Of a DNA stretch of 36,227 bases, positions 19,220 to 27,402 are shown piece after piece. Origin of the DNA: Betaproteobacteria bacterium (GTDB lineage Bacteria; Pseudomonadota; Gammaproteobacteria; Burkholderiales; Rhodocyclaceae); the NCBI GenBank assembly GCA_009776435.1, contig WRNU01000003.1, forward strand, positions 1 to 36,227, read 5' to 3'. Within the stretch, counting starts at the first letter, position 1; every line of letters starts with the position of its first letter. The notes beneath the pieces are model-generated. The model ran no database searches, was not told the DNA's origin, and saw only the letters and a list, made by a program, of their open reading frames with translations. Position numbers and translations under genes: made by a program.

Positions 19220-19619
19220 GGTCCCCATCGGCGTCCTTCTGCCCGGCCTGATTGAGGGTGAGGGTGCCGCATGCGTAGGGGTCACTGCTGGCTTGCACGC
19301 CCTGGGGCGCTGCACTGAGAAGATAGGTTCGCGCTGCCTGATTTGTCAGGCTGAAGACATAGTGCCCCGTCAGATCGTTTCTGCACTGCGTTGCCGGCAG
19401 GACGGAGTCGTTTCCGTTCGTATCCTTGGCATAACTCATGTTTACGGTATGAAATCGCTCCATCGACTGTGACAATTCCAGCAGACAGGCCGCCGCCGTC
19501 GCCCGACGGGTTTTTATCATGTACGACTGATAGCTTGGCACCGCGATGAGGGCGAGAATGGAGACGACCACGAGAGCGATCATCAACTCCAGCAGCGTGA
19601 ACCCCTTCTGCGTGTTCAT
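19200..19619 (-). CDS. pilE: PilE-like type IV minor pilin
   Basis: The 139-residue product has a six-residue leader ending in Gly6 and the class III signal [20 protein letters not shown], which is cut by PilD and N-methylated; Glu11 is the conserved Glu5 of the mature pilin. [20 protein letters not shown] followed by [14 protein letters not shown] is typical of the PilE-type minor pilins encoded next to PilY1. Four cysteines (45, 79, 117, 137) could form two disulfides. AAGGA lies six bases before ATG 19619. Its start is ten bases beyond the stop of pilY1 copy 1. The 3' end overlaps frdB on the opposite strand. Confidence 0.88.
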   Translation of the reverse strand: MNTQKGFTLLELMIALVVVSILALIAVPSYQSYMIKTRRATAAACLLELSQSMERFHTVNMSYAKDTNGNDSVLPATQCRNDLTGHYVFSLTNQAARTYLLSAAPQGVQASSDPYACGTLTLNQAGQKDADGDLSTCWR

Positions 19620-19629
19620 GAATAATCCT

Positions 19630-22600
19630 TCAGTTGGTGATGATTTCGCGCCAGGATATCCGGCCCCTCAAGGAAGCACCTGTTATAACAGGGGGGGGGT
19701 TGCTGGATATGCCGAATGTGGCACAGTTGTTCGAATCCAGTCCGCAGACAACCAACTGACCGTTGACTATTTTGGGTTGTCCGGGACTGCCGTCGATCAA
19801 TTTGCCGATTTCGATGCCTGAGAGGTTATTCCCGCCATAGGTGTCGTTAACATCGAATTGCCCGTCGCCGTTGAGGTCGAGAAAGACGTAGTTCAGCGCG
19901 TTGCCGGTTTTGGCATCAACGAAGTAGAGCCAACCGGAGCCTTTTGGGCTGCATGGGTCGCTGTCGGTGGGCGGGATGATGGTGGTAAATATGATGACGC
20001 CCTCGAAGATGATCGGCGTACTGATGACCCGTTCACCTTTGACTTCCAGGGGGATGTACCAGCCGTTGTTCATGTTGGTGTGGGTTGCCAGCGGGGTGAT
20101 GGCTTTTACCGGGACGCCCCCGAGGAGGCTTGTTGCGCCGAAAACGCGCCGTTCCAGGTCGCCAGGCGTGAGCGTAGAACCGTCGTCAACCAGACCGTAC
20201 AGGTTTTGCTGTTCCACGGTACTCTTGTCGGATATGCTGAGATAGCGTCCGGTTCCGAAGTAGACGAAAGGTTTTCTGCTCCCGGAGTCGACTCTGAACG
20301 TTGCCGTTGCGGGCTTTGCGGTGATCGGCTGATTCACGCCCGCATCGAGCAATCGGGTAAATGTGCCGGGGTTTTGAGTCAGGTCGAATTTCCACATCCT
20401 GCCGAGCAGATCGCCCGCGTAGGCCGATACCTGCGTGCCATCTGCTTTGATATCGGGCGCAGCAAGACCGTTGTCGAGTTCATCCGATACTTTGATGAAC
20501 GTTGCGCTACCGTCAAGGATATTCACTACGCCCAGGGCAGCCTTGTTATAGCAACTGTTGTAACCGTTACCAAAGATGGCGCTGGGCTTGCCGTCGATTT
20601 CGGCGTAAGCCAGGGAACCGATGACATTGCCCAGGTAGCCCGCCGGGTCGAAATCGGAATGGGAGCAGGTCTGGAGGCCGTTGAGTTCCCACTTGACATG
20701 ATTCGCCTGGAAATTCTCCGGGTTGCTTACGTCGAGTCCGTATAGCCCTTTGCCGCCGCGCCCGAGCGCGCCGACCAGAAGATACTGCTCCGGTGTCTGG
20801 GTCGGCGTCGTTACCAGGATTTCGCCATCAACGAAGAAACTGTGGCTGTTGGTGTGTTCGGCCAGCTTCGGGATCAGCATTGACGGAATATAGGCGAACT
20901 GCTCCGTGCCGGTGTCGGCATTGAAAGCGTGCAGCATACCGTCATTCGCGCCCAGGAAAATCGTCTTCCTGCTTCCGGTGTATTTGATGAAAACCGGCGT
21001 ATTGTGCGGACTGTCGGCAAGCGGGGCGCGGTTTGAGGCGGCACGGTAGCGGGAACGGAACTGGCCGGGATCCGGGCCTTCATTTGCGTTGCTTCCCCGG
21101 ATGTAGTCCAGGACTTTCTGGCCTTCGAGCGACTGGCTTGCGCCTCTCAGGGCGAGTTGGTGTGAGCTGTCCAGGTTGGCCCACACGAAGGAGACTCCGT
21201 TGCCGTTGCTGTTGCGGGTGAAAATATTTCGCTCGGCGGGCGAAGGCATCTGTTCCGAGGCAAACCAGACTTCCTCTTCAAGCCCGGTTTTTGAATTGAT
21301 TTTTTGGGCGACGAGATCTCCTTGCCAGTCGTCGGGGTTGAAGTGCGTTTTATAGAGAAAGACATCGCCCAGGATCGGCATGGGTTGGGAAGTGCTGGCG
21401 GCCAGGTTGCCCGAGGAGGTTTTTTGCTTGCTGAGGACGGAATTGATGATGGACGACATGCCATGAAAGAATTCATCGGGGTCGCCAGCCGAGAAAAAGT
21501 CCCCGTGCCCATTCACGGCGGCGTGCAGCAAGTCGTCGATCTTCGCGGTGCTGCTGATGAAAGGATTGGGTTCGGACCAAGCCGTGAGATTGACTGAAGG
21601 GTCGATGATGGCCCTGAAAGCCTTGTTCTTATCGACGCTACCCGCCACCCCCAGGCCGATGGTGAAGGTCGTCATGTGCTGATACTCGGCGTTGTTGCGG
21701 TACTTGTCTGGCGCCTCGGGGGCAGGGGTCTTGGGAACCCTGTTGGGAATCGAGGAGGGCACGAGTTTTTTGTTCCAGTAGTACCAGGCGACATCGGCCA
21801 GTGTGTTGGCGTAGTTGTCCCGGAACGGAAAGGGGGCGTTGCCGTCCACGTTGACGTCAGCGATATCAGGGTTGGAGGCGGGATAGCTGTTCCAGTTGCC
21901 GTCTGTCATCAGAATGGTAAAACTCTTGCGGCATGCAGCGGCTTTTTCCGTGTCGCTCGTCCCCGGTCTGGTGGGATCGTCTGCCCAGGGGCCAAGGTTG
22001 CTGGAGCCGTCCGGTCTGTCGTTGCTGTCTGATCGGTCGAAGTAGCGTCCGGCTTGATCCAGCGCCCTCCTGAGCGGCGTGCTGCCTCCCTCATTTTCTG
22101 CGCGAGGAATCGAACTGACAAAAACGGGCTCGTTTCTCATGGCCGCCGGCTGGACTTTGTATAACCAGTCCAAGAACTGTTTTTTCCGCGCCTGATCGAA
22201 TGTCCGTACGCCCTCTATGAGGGTGTTGACATTCCTTCCGTCTATGTCGGCACTACTATTTTTGTTGATGAGTCCCCATCCTACGCGAACGCTGGAATCG
22301 AGCTTCTCGAAAGCCCGGCCAATGCCTGCCTTGGATGCTTGATTCCGTGTGCGGTAATAGGCATACCAATTGGCAAAATTCTGCTTCTCCTCATCGGTCG
22401 TGATGAAGCGTTGCACACACAGGTCGGCGTCGTAATTGTTGGAGTCCGATGAGGCGAAAGGATAATTTTTCCAGGCGCTGGGTGAACAGACGTAATAGCT
22501 GGCTCGGCCGGCTGGAGCATCGGGGAGAAATTCAGTACTTTCGTCCGTGTCGAAATTTCCACTAATTCTGCCAAACGGAATAACACCGAAAAGCATGCTC

Positions 22601-23160
22601 ATGTTATCGGTGGGGATGTAATCCGACTCCAGGTTGAATCTGCGATATACGGTTCCCGTGTCATCTCTGGCGTAATGTCCGTGGTCGTTCCGGGTAGCCA
22701 GGTCATAGCCGTTGAACCAGGCATCGGTGAATTTTGCGTTGCCCAGCGTGCCGTCAGTGACGAGACGTCCATCTGCGTCATACACGGCAACTCCCGGAGG
22801 GGCGGGAGGTGGTACGTATCGGGTCGCGGGGTTGTAATACGCCTTGTTGAACTCATGGGACATATAGAGTTTATAAGGAACCGCCGCAGTAGACCAGTGT
22901 TCTCCTCTTTCTGGCATAAAAAACCGATTTATTTCATCCGGCATGAATGAGGAATGCATTGAATTGGAGTCGTCATGGATGAATAAAAGATTGGCCGGAA
23001 CAGCCGTGGAGACTGTCAAGGGTACGGAAGGAAAATTTACTGTCTGCGCCAGGGCGCTTCCACTATAAATTGTCATTGCCATTGCCACAGTAAGGGCCAG
23101 GGATTGCTTGCGGGGTGTCAGTTGTCGAGGGGAGTGAGGAGAAAGAATTGAAGCCTTCAT
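19630..23160 (-). CDS. pilY1: PilY1-family pilus-tip adhesin/assembly factor, copy 1
   Basis: PilY1 proteins prime type IV pilus assembly, sit at the pilus tip and act in adhesion and surface sensing. The 1176-residue product has a signal peptide cut near residue 39 (SGSALAQ), a von Willebrand A-like N-terminal half (LLFIHDDSNSM; FTILMTDGNWN) and a C-terminal beta-propeller with KTIFLGANDGMLHAF, GKGLYGLDVSNP, AYAGDLLGRMWKFDL and YFGTGRYLS. A DLNGDGQFD calcium-loop pattern lies near residue 1095. ATG 23160 has GGAG upstream. Nine consecutive C residues near the 3' end (19691-19699 on plus) are a slippage risk. It is a tandem paralogue of the next gene; both end in RGRISW/QGRISW-type tails. Confidence 0.9.
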   Translation of the reverse strand: MKASILSPHSPRQLTPRKQSLALTVAMAMTIYSGSALAQTVNFPSVPLTVSTAVPANLLFIHDDSNSMHSSFMPDEINRFFMPERGEHWSTAAVPYKLYMSHEFNKAYYNPATRYVPPPAPPGVAVYDADGRLVTDGTLGNAKFTDAWFNGYDLATRNDHGHYARDDTGTVYRRFNLESDYIPTDNMSMLFGVIPFGRISGNFDTDESTEFLPDAPAGRASYYVCSPSAWKNYPFASSDSNNYDADLCVQRFITTDEEKQNFANWYAYYRTRNQASKAGIGRAFEKLDSSVRVGWGLINKNSSADIDGRNVNTLIEGVRTFDQARKKQFLDWLYKVQPAAMRNEPVFVSSIPRAENEGGSTPLRRALDQAGRYFDRSDSNDRPDGSSNLGPWADDPTRPGTSDTEKAAACRKSFTILMTDGNWNSYPASNPDIADVNVDGNAPFPFRDNYANTLADVAWYYWNKKLVPSSIPNRVPKTPAPEAPDKYRNNAEYQHMTTFTIGLGVAGSVDKNKAFRAIIDPSVNLTAWSEPNPFISSTAKIDDLLHAAVNGHGDFFSAGDPDEFFHGMSSIINSVLSKQKTSSGNLAASTSQPMPILGDVFLYKTHFNPDDWQGDLVAQKINSKTGLEEEVWFASEQMPSPAERNIFTRNSNGNGVSFVWANLDSSHQLALRGASQSLEGQKVLDYIRGSNANEGPDPGQFRSRYRAASNRAPLADSPHNTPVFIKYTGSRKTIFLGANDGMLHAFNADTGTEQFAYIPSMLIPKLAEHTNSHSFFVDGEILVTTPTQTPEQYLLVGALGRGGKGLYGLDVSNPENFQANHVKWELNGLQTCSHSDFDPAGYLGNVIGSLAYAEIDGKPSAIFGNGYNSCYNKAALGVVNILDGSATFIKVSDELDNGLAAPDIKADGTQVSAYAGDLLGRMWKFDLTQNPGTFTRLLDAGVNQPITAKPATATFRVDSGSRKPFVYFGTGRYLSISDKSTVEQQNLYGLVDDGSTLTPGDLERRVFGATSLLGGVPVKAITPLATHTNMNNGWYIPLEVKGERVISTPIIFEGVIIFTTIIPPTDSDPCSPKGSGWLYFVDAKTGNALNYVFLDLNGDGQFDVNDTYGGNNLSGIEIGKLIDGSPGQPKIVNGQLVVCGLDSNNCATFGISSNPPPVITGASLRGRISWREIITN
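19691..19699 (-). repeat. Nine-base poly-C tract in the 3' end of pilY1 copy 1
   Basis: On the coding strand nine C residues encode the end of Asn and the three prolines in SNPPPV. Removing one C gives CTG TTA TAA, a stop within three codons. Adding one C keeps the frame open for about 26 further codons until a TGA that overlaps the pilE ATG. Confidence 0.85.
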
Positions 23161-23166
23161 ATGTCT

Positions 23167-23247
23167 CCGGAAACCGGGGTTGTCAGCGAGGCCCGAAGAC
23201 TAGCCGTGAGGCGAATCTCGATGTCGTTACTTTTTCCCGGAAACCGG
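23167..23247. repeat. Direct repeat CCGGAAACCGG upstream of pilY1 copy 1
   Basis: The 11-mer CCGGAAACCGG occurs at 23167-23177 and again at 23237-23247, 70 bp apart, on either side of a 31-bp box shared with the region upstream of the small secreted protein gene. Each unit is an imperfect palindrome. It could be an operator pair, but no regulator is indicated. Confidence 0.45.
23201..23231 (-). promoter_or_regulatory. Shared upstream box, copy A (pilY1 copy 1)
   Basis: On plus the box reads TAGCCGTGAGGCGA, eight variable bases, GTCGTTACT. It matches 27327-27357 at 27 of 31 positions. It lies 41-71 bases upstream of the pilY1 start on the minus strand, inside the likely promoter or leader. 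Conservation in a stretch that is otherwise divergent suggests a regulatory site or a structured leader. Confidence 0.45.
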
Positions 23248-23338
23248 AGGTTTATCTGTCTTTACGTATTGTGGTTTTTACTATTGATTGACATGGATCA
23301 CGGGAGAAGGGGGCGGTCTACGTGATATCCAGGGGGGC

Positions 23339-23366
23339 GTAGGGGCGGCCGGCCGGTCGCCCCTAC
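23339..23366. repeat. GTAGGGGCG palindromic repeat
   Basis: GTAGGGGCG at 23339-23347 and CGCCCCTAC at 23358-23366 are exact reverse complements around a ten-base GC-rich centre (GCCGGCCGGT). It shares its ends with the larger element at 597-667, so the two belong to one dispersed family. It sits between the two pilY1 genes, just after the stop of copy 2, and may act as a transcript 3'-end structure. Confidence 0.7.
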
Positions 23367-23386
23367 CTCACGGAAGGGGAATGTCT

Positions 23387-26300
23387 TCAGTTGACGATTT
23401 CGCGCCAGGATATGCGGCCCTGACCTGTGCCTTCGCTTTCGGTCGGCCCTTTTCCCAGGGAAGTGCCGAGCGCAACGCAGTTGGCCGAATCCAGTCCGCA
23501 AGTGACCAGCAATCCATTGACCATCCTGGCCTGTCCGGGCATGCCGCCGAGCAGATCGCCGATCTTGATGGCTGCGGGAGGGGTTCCGCCGATCGTGTCC
23601 TGGCTATCGAGTTCTCCGTCTCCATTGAGGTCGAGAAAGACGAAATCCAGCGCGCCGCCGGTTTGGGCATTGACGGCGTAAAGCCAGCCGGAGCCTCTGG
23701 GGTCGCAAGGGTCGCCATCGACGGGCGGGATGATGGTGGTGAATATGACCACATCCCCGTTCGGTGTTTGGATGACGCTCGACGCGCTCACGACCCGCTC
23801 GCCTTTTTCGGCCAGTTGGAGATACCAGCCTTTGACGATGTTGACGTTGCCCGCCAGCGGCGTGATGGCTTTTACCGGAATGCCGGCCACCTGAGTCGTC
23901 GTGCCGAATGTGCGCTGTACCAGGTTACTGAGCAAAAGGGTGGAGCCGTTTTCGTCGATCAGGCCGTACAGGCTTTGCTGTGCCGTGCTGCTTCTGTCAG
24001 AGATGCTGAAATAGCGCCCGGTCCCGAAGTAGAGATAAGTTTTTTTGACATCGGGGGCGGTGTTGAGCGAGGCCGCCGTGGGCCGCGCGGTGATCGGCTG
24101 ACTCGTCCCCGCATCGAACAATTTTTCAGGCGTCGCGCCAGGATTCGGGGCCAGCGCGAATTTCCACATCTTGCCGCGCAAATCGCCCGCATAGGCCGAT
24201 ACCTTGTGGGTCGCGGTATCTTCCCAGATGTGAGGAGGTGTGAGGCCGTTGCCGGTTTCGTCCGATGCCTTGATGAAGGTTGCACTGCCGGTCTTGACAT
24301 TCACGATGCCCAGGGCAGCCTTGTCCTGGCAACTGTTGTAACCGTTGCCGAAGACGGCGCTGGGCTTTCCGTCGATTTCGGCGTAGGCCAGCGAACTGAT
24401 GACGTTGCCCAGGTAGGCCGAAACGGGATCGGGGTCGGGGCAGGTCTGCGGGCTGCTGACTTCCCAGGTGACATGTCCCGGCTGAAAGTCCCCTGGGTTG
24501 CTTACGTCGAGTCCATACAATCCCTTTGCGCCGCGACCGAGCGCGCCGACCAGGAGATACTGGCCCGGCGTCTGGGTTGGCGTGGTCACCAGGACTTCGC
24601 CGTCCACGTAGGAGTTGTAACCATTGGTGAGTTCGGCCAGTTTCGGAATCAGCGCCGACGGGATGTAGGCAAACTGTTCCACGCCGGTGCTCGCGTCGAA
24701 GGCGTGCAGCATGCCGTCGTTGGCGCCCAGGAAAATCGTCTGTTTCTCTCCGTATTTGACGAAAACCGGCGAGTTGTGCGGGCTGGCGCCAAGCGGGGCG
24801 CGGCCTGGCGCGGCACGGTAACGAGGGCGGAACTGTCCGGGGTTCGAGCCTTCATTCACGTTGCTTCCCCGGATGTACTCCAGGACGTTCTGGCCGTTGA
24901 GCGACTGATCCAGCCCTCTCAGGGCGTTCTGGAGCGTACTGTCCAGGTTGCCCCACAGGAAGGGGACGCCGTTACCGTTGCTGCGGGTATGGATCTTCCG
25001 CTCTGTAGGCGCGGGCATCTGTTCCGAGGCAAACCAGACTTCCTCTTCAAGCCCGGCTTTTGAATCGATTCTCTGGGCGATGAGTTCCCCCCTCCAGTCA
25101 TCGGGCTTGAAGTGCGTCTTGTAGAGATAGACGTTGTCCGAGATCGAGGTGACCTGGGAGGTGCTGGCATCCAGGTTTCCGGAGGAAGCTTTTTGCGCGC
25201 TATTGACGGAATTGATGATGGACGACATGCCTCGGACGAATTCATCGGGGTTGGTGGCCGAGAAAAAGTCCCCGTGACCATTCACGCCGGTGTGCAACAA
25301 ATCGTCGATCTTTTCGACGGTGTTGTTGTCGTTGACGGGATTGGGCCAGGTAATGGCTCCGATTGAAGAATCATGGATCGCCCTGAAAGCCCGATCCTTA
25401 TCAATGTTGCCTGTCACCCCCAGACCGATGGTGAAGGTGGTCATGTGCGGATGCTCGGCGCTGTCCCGATACCTTGGAGGCACGGCGCCCAGCGCCTCGG
25501 GAGCCGGAGTCTTGGGAACCTTGTTGGCGATCGCGGCGGGCACCAGTTTTTTGTTCCAGTAGTACCAGGCGATGTCCGCCAGCGTGTTGGAATAACTGTC
25601 CTTGAACGGGGAGGGGGCGCTGCCGTCCACGTTGACGTTGACGATGCCCGTGGTGGTGGCGGCATCGCTGTTCCAATATCCATCTGTCATTAGAATGGTA
25701 AAGCTCTTGCGGCACGCTGCGGCTTTTTCCACGGCGGCCGTCCCAGGGCTGGCGGGATTGTCTGCCCAGGGTCCCAGGCTGGAGCCGTCCGATCTGTCGA
25801 AGTACCGTCCGGCATGATCCAGCGCCCTCCTGAGCGGCGTGCCGCCTGCATCCTTTTCGGAGGAGGAGAGCGAACTGATGAAAACGGGCGACCTGTTCAT
25901 GGCCGCTGGCTGGATTTTGTATAGCCATTCAAGAAATTGTTTTTTTCGCGCCTGATTGAATGTCCGCACGCCCTGTATGACGGTGTTGACGCTCTTTCCG
26001 TCGATGGAGACGCTGTTTTTTTTGTTGATGAGCCCCCAGCCTACGCGAACGCTGGGGTCGAGCTTCTCGAAGGCCCGACCGATACCTGCCATCGACGCAT
26101 AATTGCGCGTGCGGTAATAGGAATACCAGTTGGCAAAATTCTGCCTCTCCTCATCGGTGGTGAGGAAGCGTTGTTGGCACATGCCGGTGTTGTAGTTGGC
26201 GGCGTTCGATGTGGGGGTGGGGTAATTTTTCCACGCGCTGGATTGACACTCATAATAACTGGCCTGACCGGTCGGAGCGCCGGGGAGAAATTCGGTAAAA

Positions 26301-26902
26301 TCATCTGAGGCGACACTTCCCTTTATCTTGCCGTTATAAGGGGAATTATTGAAAATGACGCTCCAGTGGTCGGTGGGAGTGTAATTTGAAGCCAGATTGA
26401 ATCTGCGGGTGATGGTTCCAGTGTTGTCACTGACGTAATTCCCGGATTGGTTCCGGGTAGCCAGATCATAGCCATTGAACCAGGCATCGGTGAATTTTGC
26501 GTTGCCGAGGGTGCCGTCGGTCACGAGGCGTCCATCCGCGTCATACACGGAGACTCCCGGTGGCGCGGGAGGCGGCGCGTATTTGAACGCGGGGTCGTAA
26601 TACGTTTTGTTGAACTCGGACGACATGTAGAGTTGGTAAGGAACTTTCGATGTTTTCGGCGAACTCATCGAATACCGATGTATTTCATCCGGCATGAACG
26701 ACCAATACATTGAATTTGAATCGTCATGGATATATAGCAGATTGGCCGGAACAGCCGTGGCGACCGTCAGCGGCACGGAAGGGAAGCTCACCGTTTGTGC
26801 CAGGACATTTCCACTGTAAATTGCAATTGCCATTGCAACGATACGGGCCAGGGGTTTCATACGAATTGCCGATTGCCGTGGGGGATGGGCTGGAGTTTTC
26901 AT
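23387..26902 (-). CDS. pilY1: PilY1-family pilus-tip adhesin/assembly factor, copy 2
   Basis: The 1171-residue product is a close paralogue of the neighbouring PilY1 and lies upstream of it in the same orientation. The signal peptide ends near SGNVLAQ; the von Willebrand A-like part has LLYIHDDSNSM and FTILMTDGYWN; the propeller has QTIFLGANDGMLHAF, AKGLYGLDVSNP and AYAGDLRGKMWKFAL; a DLNGDGELD calcium-loop pattern and an ISWREIVN tail close the protein. ATG 26902 is chosen because AAGGAAAG lies just upstream and it gives the correct signal peptide; a longer frame from 26998 adds 32 charged residues with no function. Unlike copy 1 it has no long poly-C tract near its end. Confidence 0.9.
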   Translation of the reverse strand: MKTPAHPPRQSAIRMKPLARIVAMAIAIYSGNVLAQTVSFPSVPLTVATAVPANLLYIHDDSNSMYWSFMPDEIHRYSMSSPKTSKVPYQLYMSSEFNKTYYDPAFKYAPPPAPPGVSVYDADGRLVTDGTLGNAKFTDAWFNGYDLATRNQSGNYVSDNTGTITRRFNLASNYTPTDHWSVIFNNSPYNGKIKGSVASDDFTEFLPGAPTGQASYYECQSSAWKNYPTPTSNAANYNTGMCQQRFLTTDEERQNFANWYSYYRTRNYASMAGIGRAFEKLDPSVRVGWGLINKKNSVSIDGKSVNTVIQGVRTFNQARKKQFLEWLYKIQPAAMNRSPVFISSLSSSEKDAGGTPLRRALDHAGRYFDRSDGSSLGPWADNPASPGTAAVEKAAACRKSFTILMTDGYWNSDAATTTGIVNVNVDGSAPSPFKDSYSNTLADIAWYYWNKKLVPAAIANKVPKTPAPEALGAVPPRYRDSAEHPHMTTFTIGLGVTGNIDKDRAFRAIHDSSIGAITWPNPVNDNNTVEKIDDLLHTGVNGHGDFFSATNPDEFVRGMSSIINSVNSAQKASSGNLDASTSQVTSISDNVYLYKTHFKPDDWRGELIAQRIDSKAGLEEEVWFASEQMPAPTERKIHTRSNGNGVPFLWGNLDSTLQNALRGLDQSLNGQNVLEYIRGSNVNEGSNPGQFRPRYRAAPGRAPLGASPHNSPVFVKYGEKQTIFLGANDGMLHAFDASTGVEQFAYIPSALIPKLAELTNGYNSYVDGEVLVTTPTQTPGQYLLVGALGRGAKGLYGLDVSNPGDFQPGHVTWEVSSPQTCPDPDPVSAYLGNVISSLAYAEIDGKPSAVFGNGYNSCQDKAALGIVNVKTGSATFIKASDETGNGLTPPHIWEDTATHKVSAYAGDLRGKMWKFALAPNPGATPEKLFDAGTSQPITARPTAASLNTAPDVKKTYLYFGTGRYFSISDRSSTAQQSLYGLIDENGSTLLLSNLVQRTFGTTTQVAGIPVKAITPLAGNVNIVKGWYLQLAEKGERVVSASSVIQTPNGDVVIFTTIIPPVDGDPCDPRGSGWLYAVNAQTGGALDFVFLDLNGDGELDSQDTIGGTPPAAIKIGDLLGGMPGQARMVNGLLVTCGLDSANCVALGTSLGKGPTESEGTGQGRISWREIVN

Positions 26903-27040
26903 GATGCTTTCCTTTTTCGAGTCGCCCCGTCGTTCATTACGGGAATCAAGCTTCGGCATACGTCCGTCGTGACGGTAAGAATCCCGCCGCAACGTCAAAG
27001 CGTCACGGCAGTTATCTGATCGAGCGGGGGCCGGTATTTC

Positions 27041-27241
27041 CTAGTGGGGAGGTCTGGGCTTGGGAGGCTGGGGGGGGGCCGGCGTCGGCGTCGGCGTTTC
27101 CGCGCCCGAATCCTCCTCCGTCTGGAGAATCGTCTGGGCCGCTGGCGTTGCCATCGAAAAACCGTATCCAAGTGAAAATATCGTTGCCATGATGCCCGCG
27201 AAGAGGCGGGCCAGGTATTTGCGGGGAAGCGATATCCTCAT
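27041..27241 (-). CDS. Small secreted proline-rich protein
   Basis: This 66-residue frame is supported by a very strong ribosome binding site (GAGGAGGT, six bases before ATG 27241) and a clear Sec signal peptide (MRISLPRKYLARLFAGIMAT and IFSLGYGFSMA, cut near residue 31-35). The mature part is about 32 residues with an acidic patch (TEEDSGAE) and a proline-rich tail (PTPTPAPPQPPKPRPPH). The tail is coded by an ACGCCG triple repeat and a nine-base C run. I do not recognise a family. Its place directly upstream of pilY1 copy 2 suggests a periplasmic or surface role with the pilus, but that is inference. Confidence 0.6.
   Translation of the reverse strand: MRISLPRKYLARLFAGIMATIFSLGYGFSMATPAAQTILQTEEDSGAETPTPTPAPPQPPKPRPPH
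27070..27078 (-). repeat. Nine-base poly-C tract in the small proline-rich gene
   Basis: Nine C residues on the coding strand encode Ala-Pro-Pro-Gln; they follow three ACGCCG hexamers. A slip of one base in either direction replaces the last ten residues or so and extends the frame past the present stop. Confidence 0.8.
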
Positions 27242-27261
27242 GATGTGACCTCCTCGATCAG

Positions 27262-27285
27262 CTCGGATAAGATGCTCTTATCGAG
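27262..27285 (-). other. Leader hairpin before the small secreted protein gene
   Basis: GATAAGA (27266-27272) pairs perfectly with TCTTATC (27276-27282) around TGC, flanked by CTC/GAG. On the minus strand it lies just upstream of the Shine-Dalgarno (27248-27255). CTCGAT of the hairpin could alternatively pair with ATCGAG that overlaps the Shine-Dalgarno. A second hairpin (GTCGGCA / TGCCGAC, 27301-27316) precedes it. Confidence 0.4.
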
Positions 27286-27326
27286 TGATGCGCAAGTTGC
27301 GTCGGCAAGTGCCGACACGCAAAGGA

Positions 27327-27357
27327 TAGCCGTGAGGCGACTTTCAAAGTCGTTACT
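27327..27357 (-). promoter_or_regulatory. Shared upstream box, copy B (small gene / pilY1 copy 2 unit)
   Basis: This is the partner of the box at 23201-23231, with identical TAGCCGTGAGGCGA and GTCGTTACT blocks. Here the variable centre makes a perfect small palindrome (GACTTTCAAAGTC). It lies 86-116 bases upstream of the small secreted protein gene, which suggests that gene and pilY1 copy 2 form one transcription unit with the same control as copy 1. Confidence 0.45.
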
Positions 27358-27402
27358 ATTGCCTGATTCCGGGTATTTACCGGCCTGTTTGTGTGACAGT
27401 TT

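Noticed and set aside
23288-25063. Plus-strand frame of about 590 codons opposite the 3' half of pilY1 copy 2
   Set aside because: Shadow of pilY1; no domain pattern, and it begins in an intergenic repeat.
27286-27360. Possible cyclic-di-GMP (GEMM) riboswitch: a hairpin followed by ACGCAAAG on the plus strand
   Set aside because: The required GGGCAAACC element and receptor are missing, and the orientation points away from the pilus genes.
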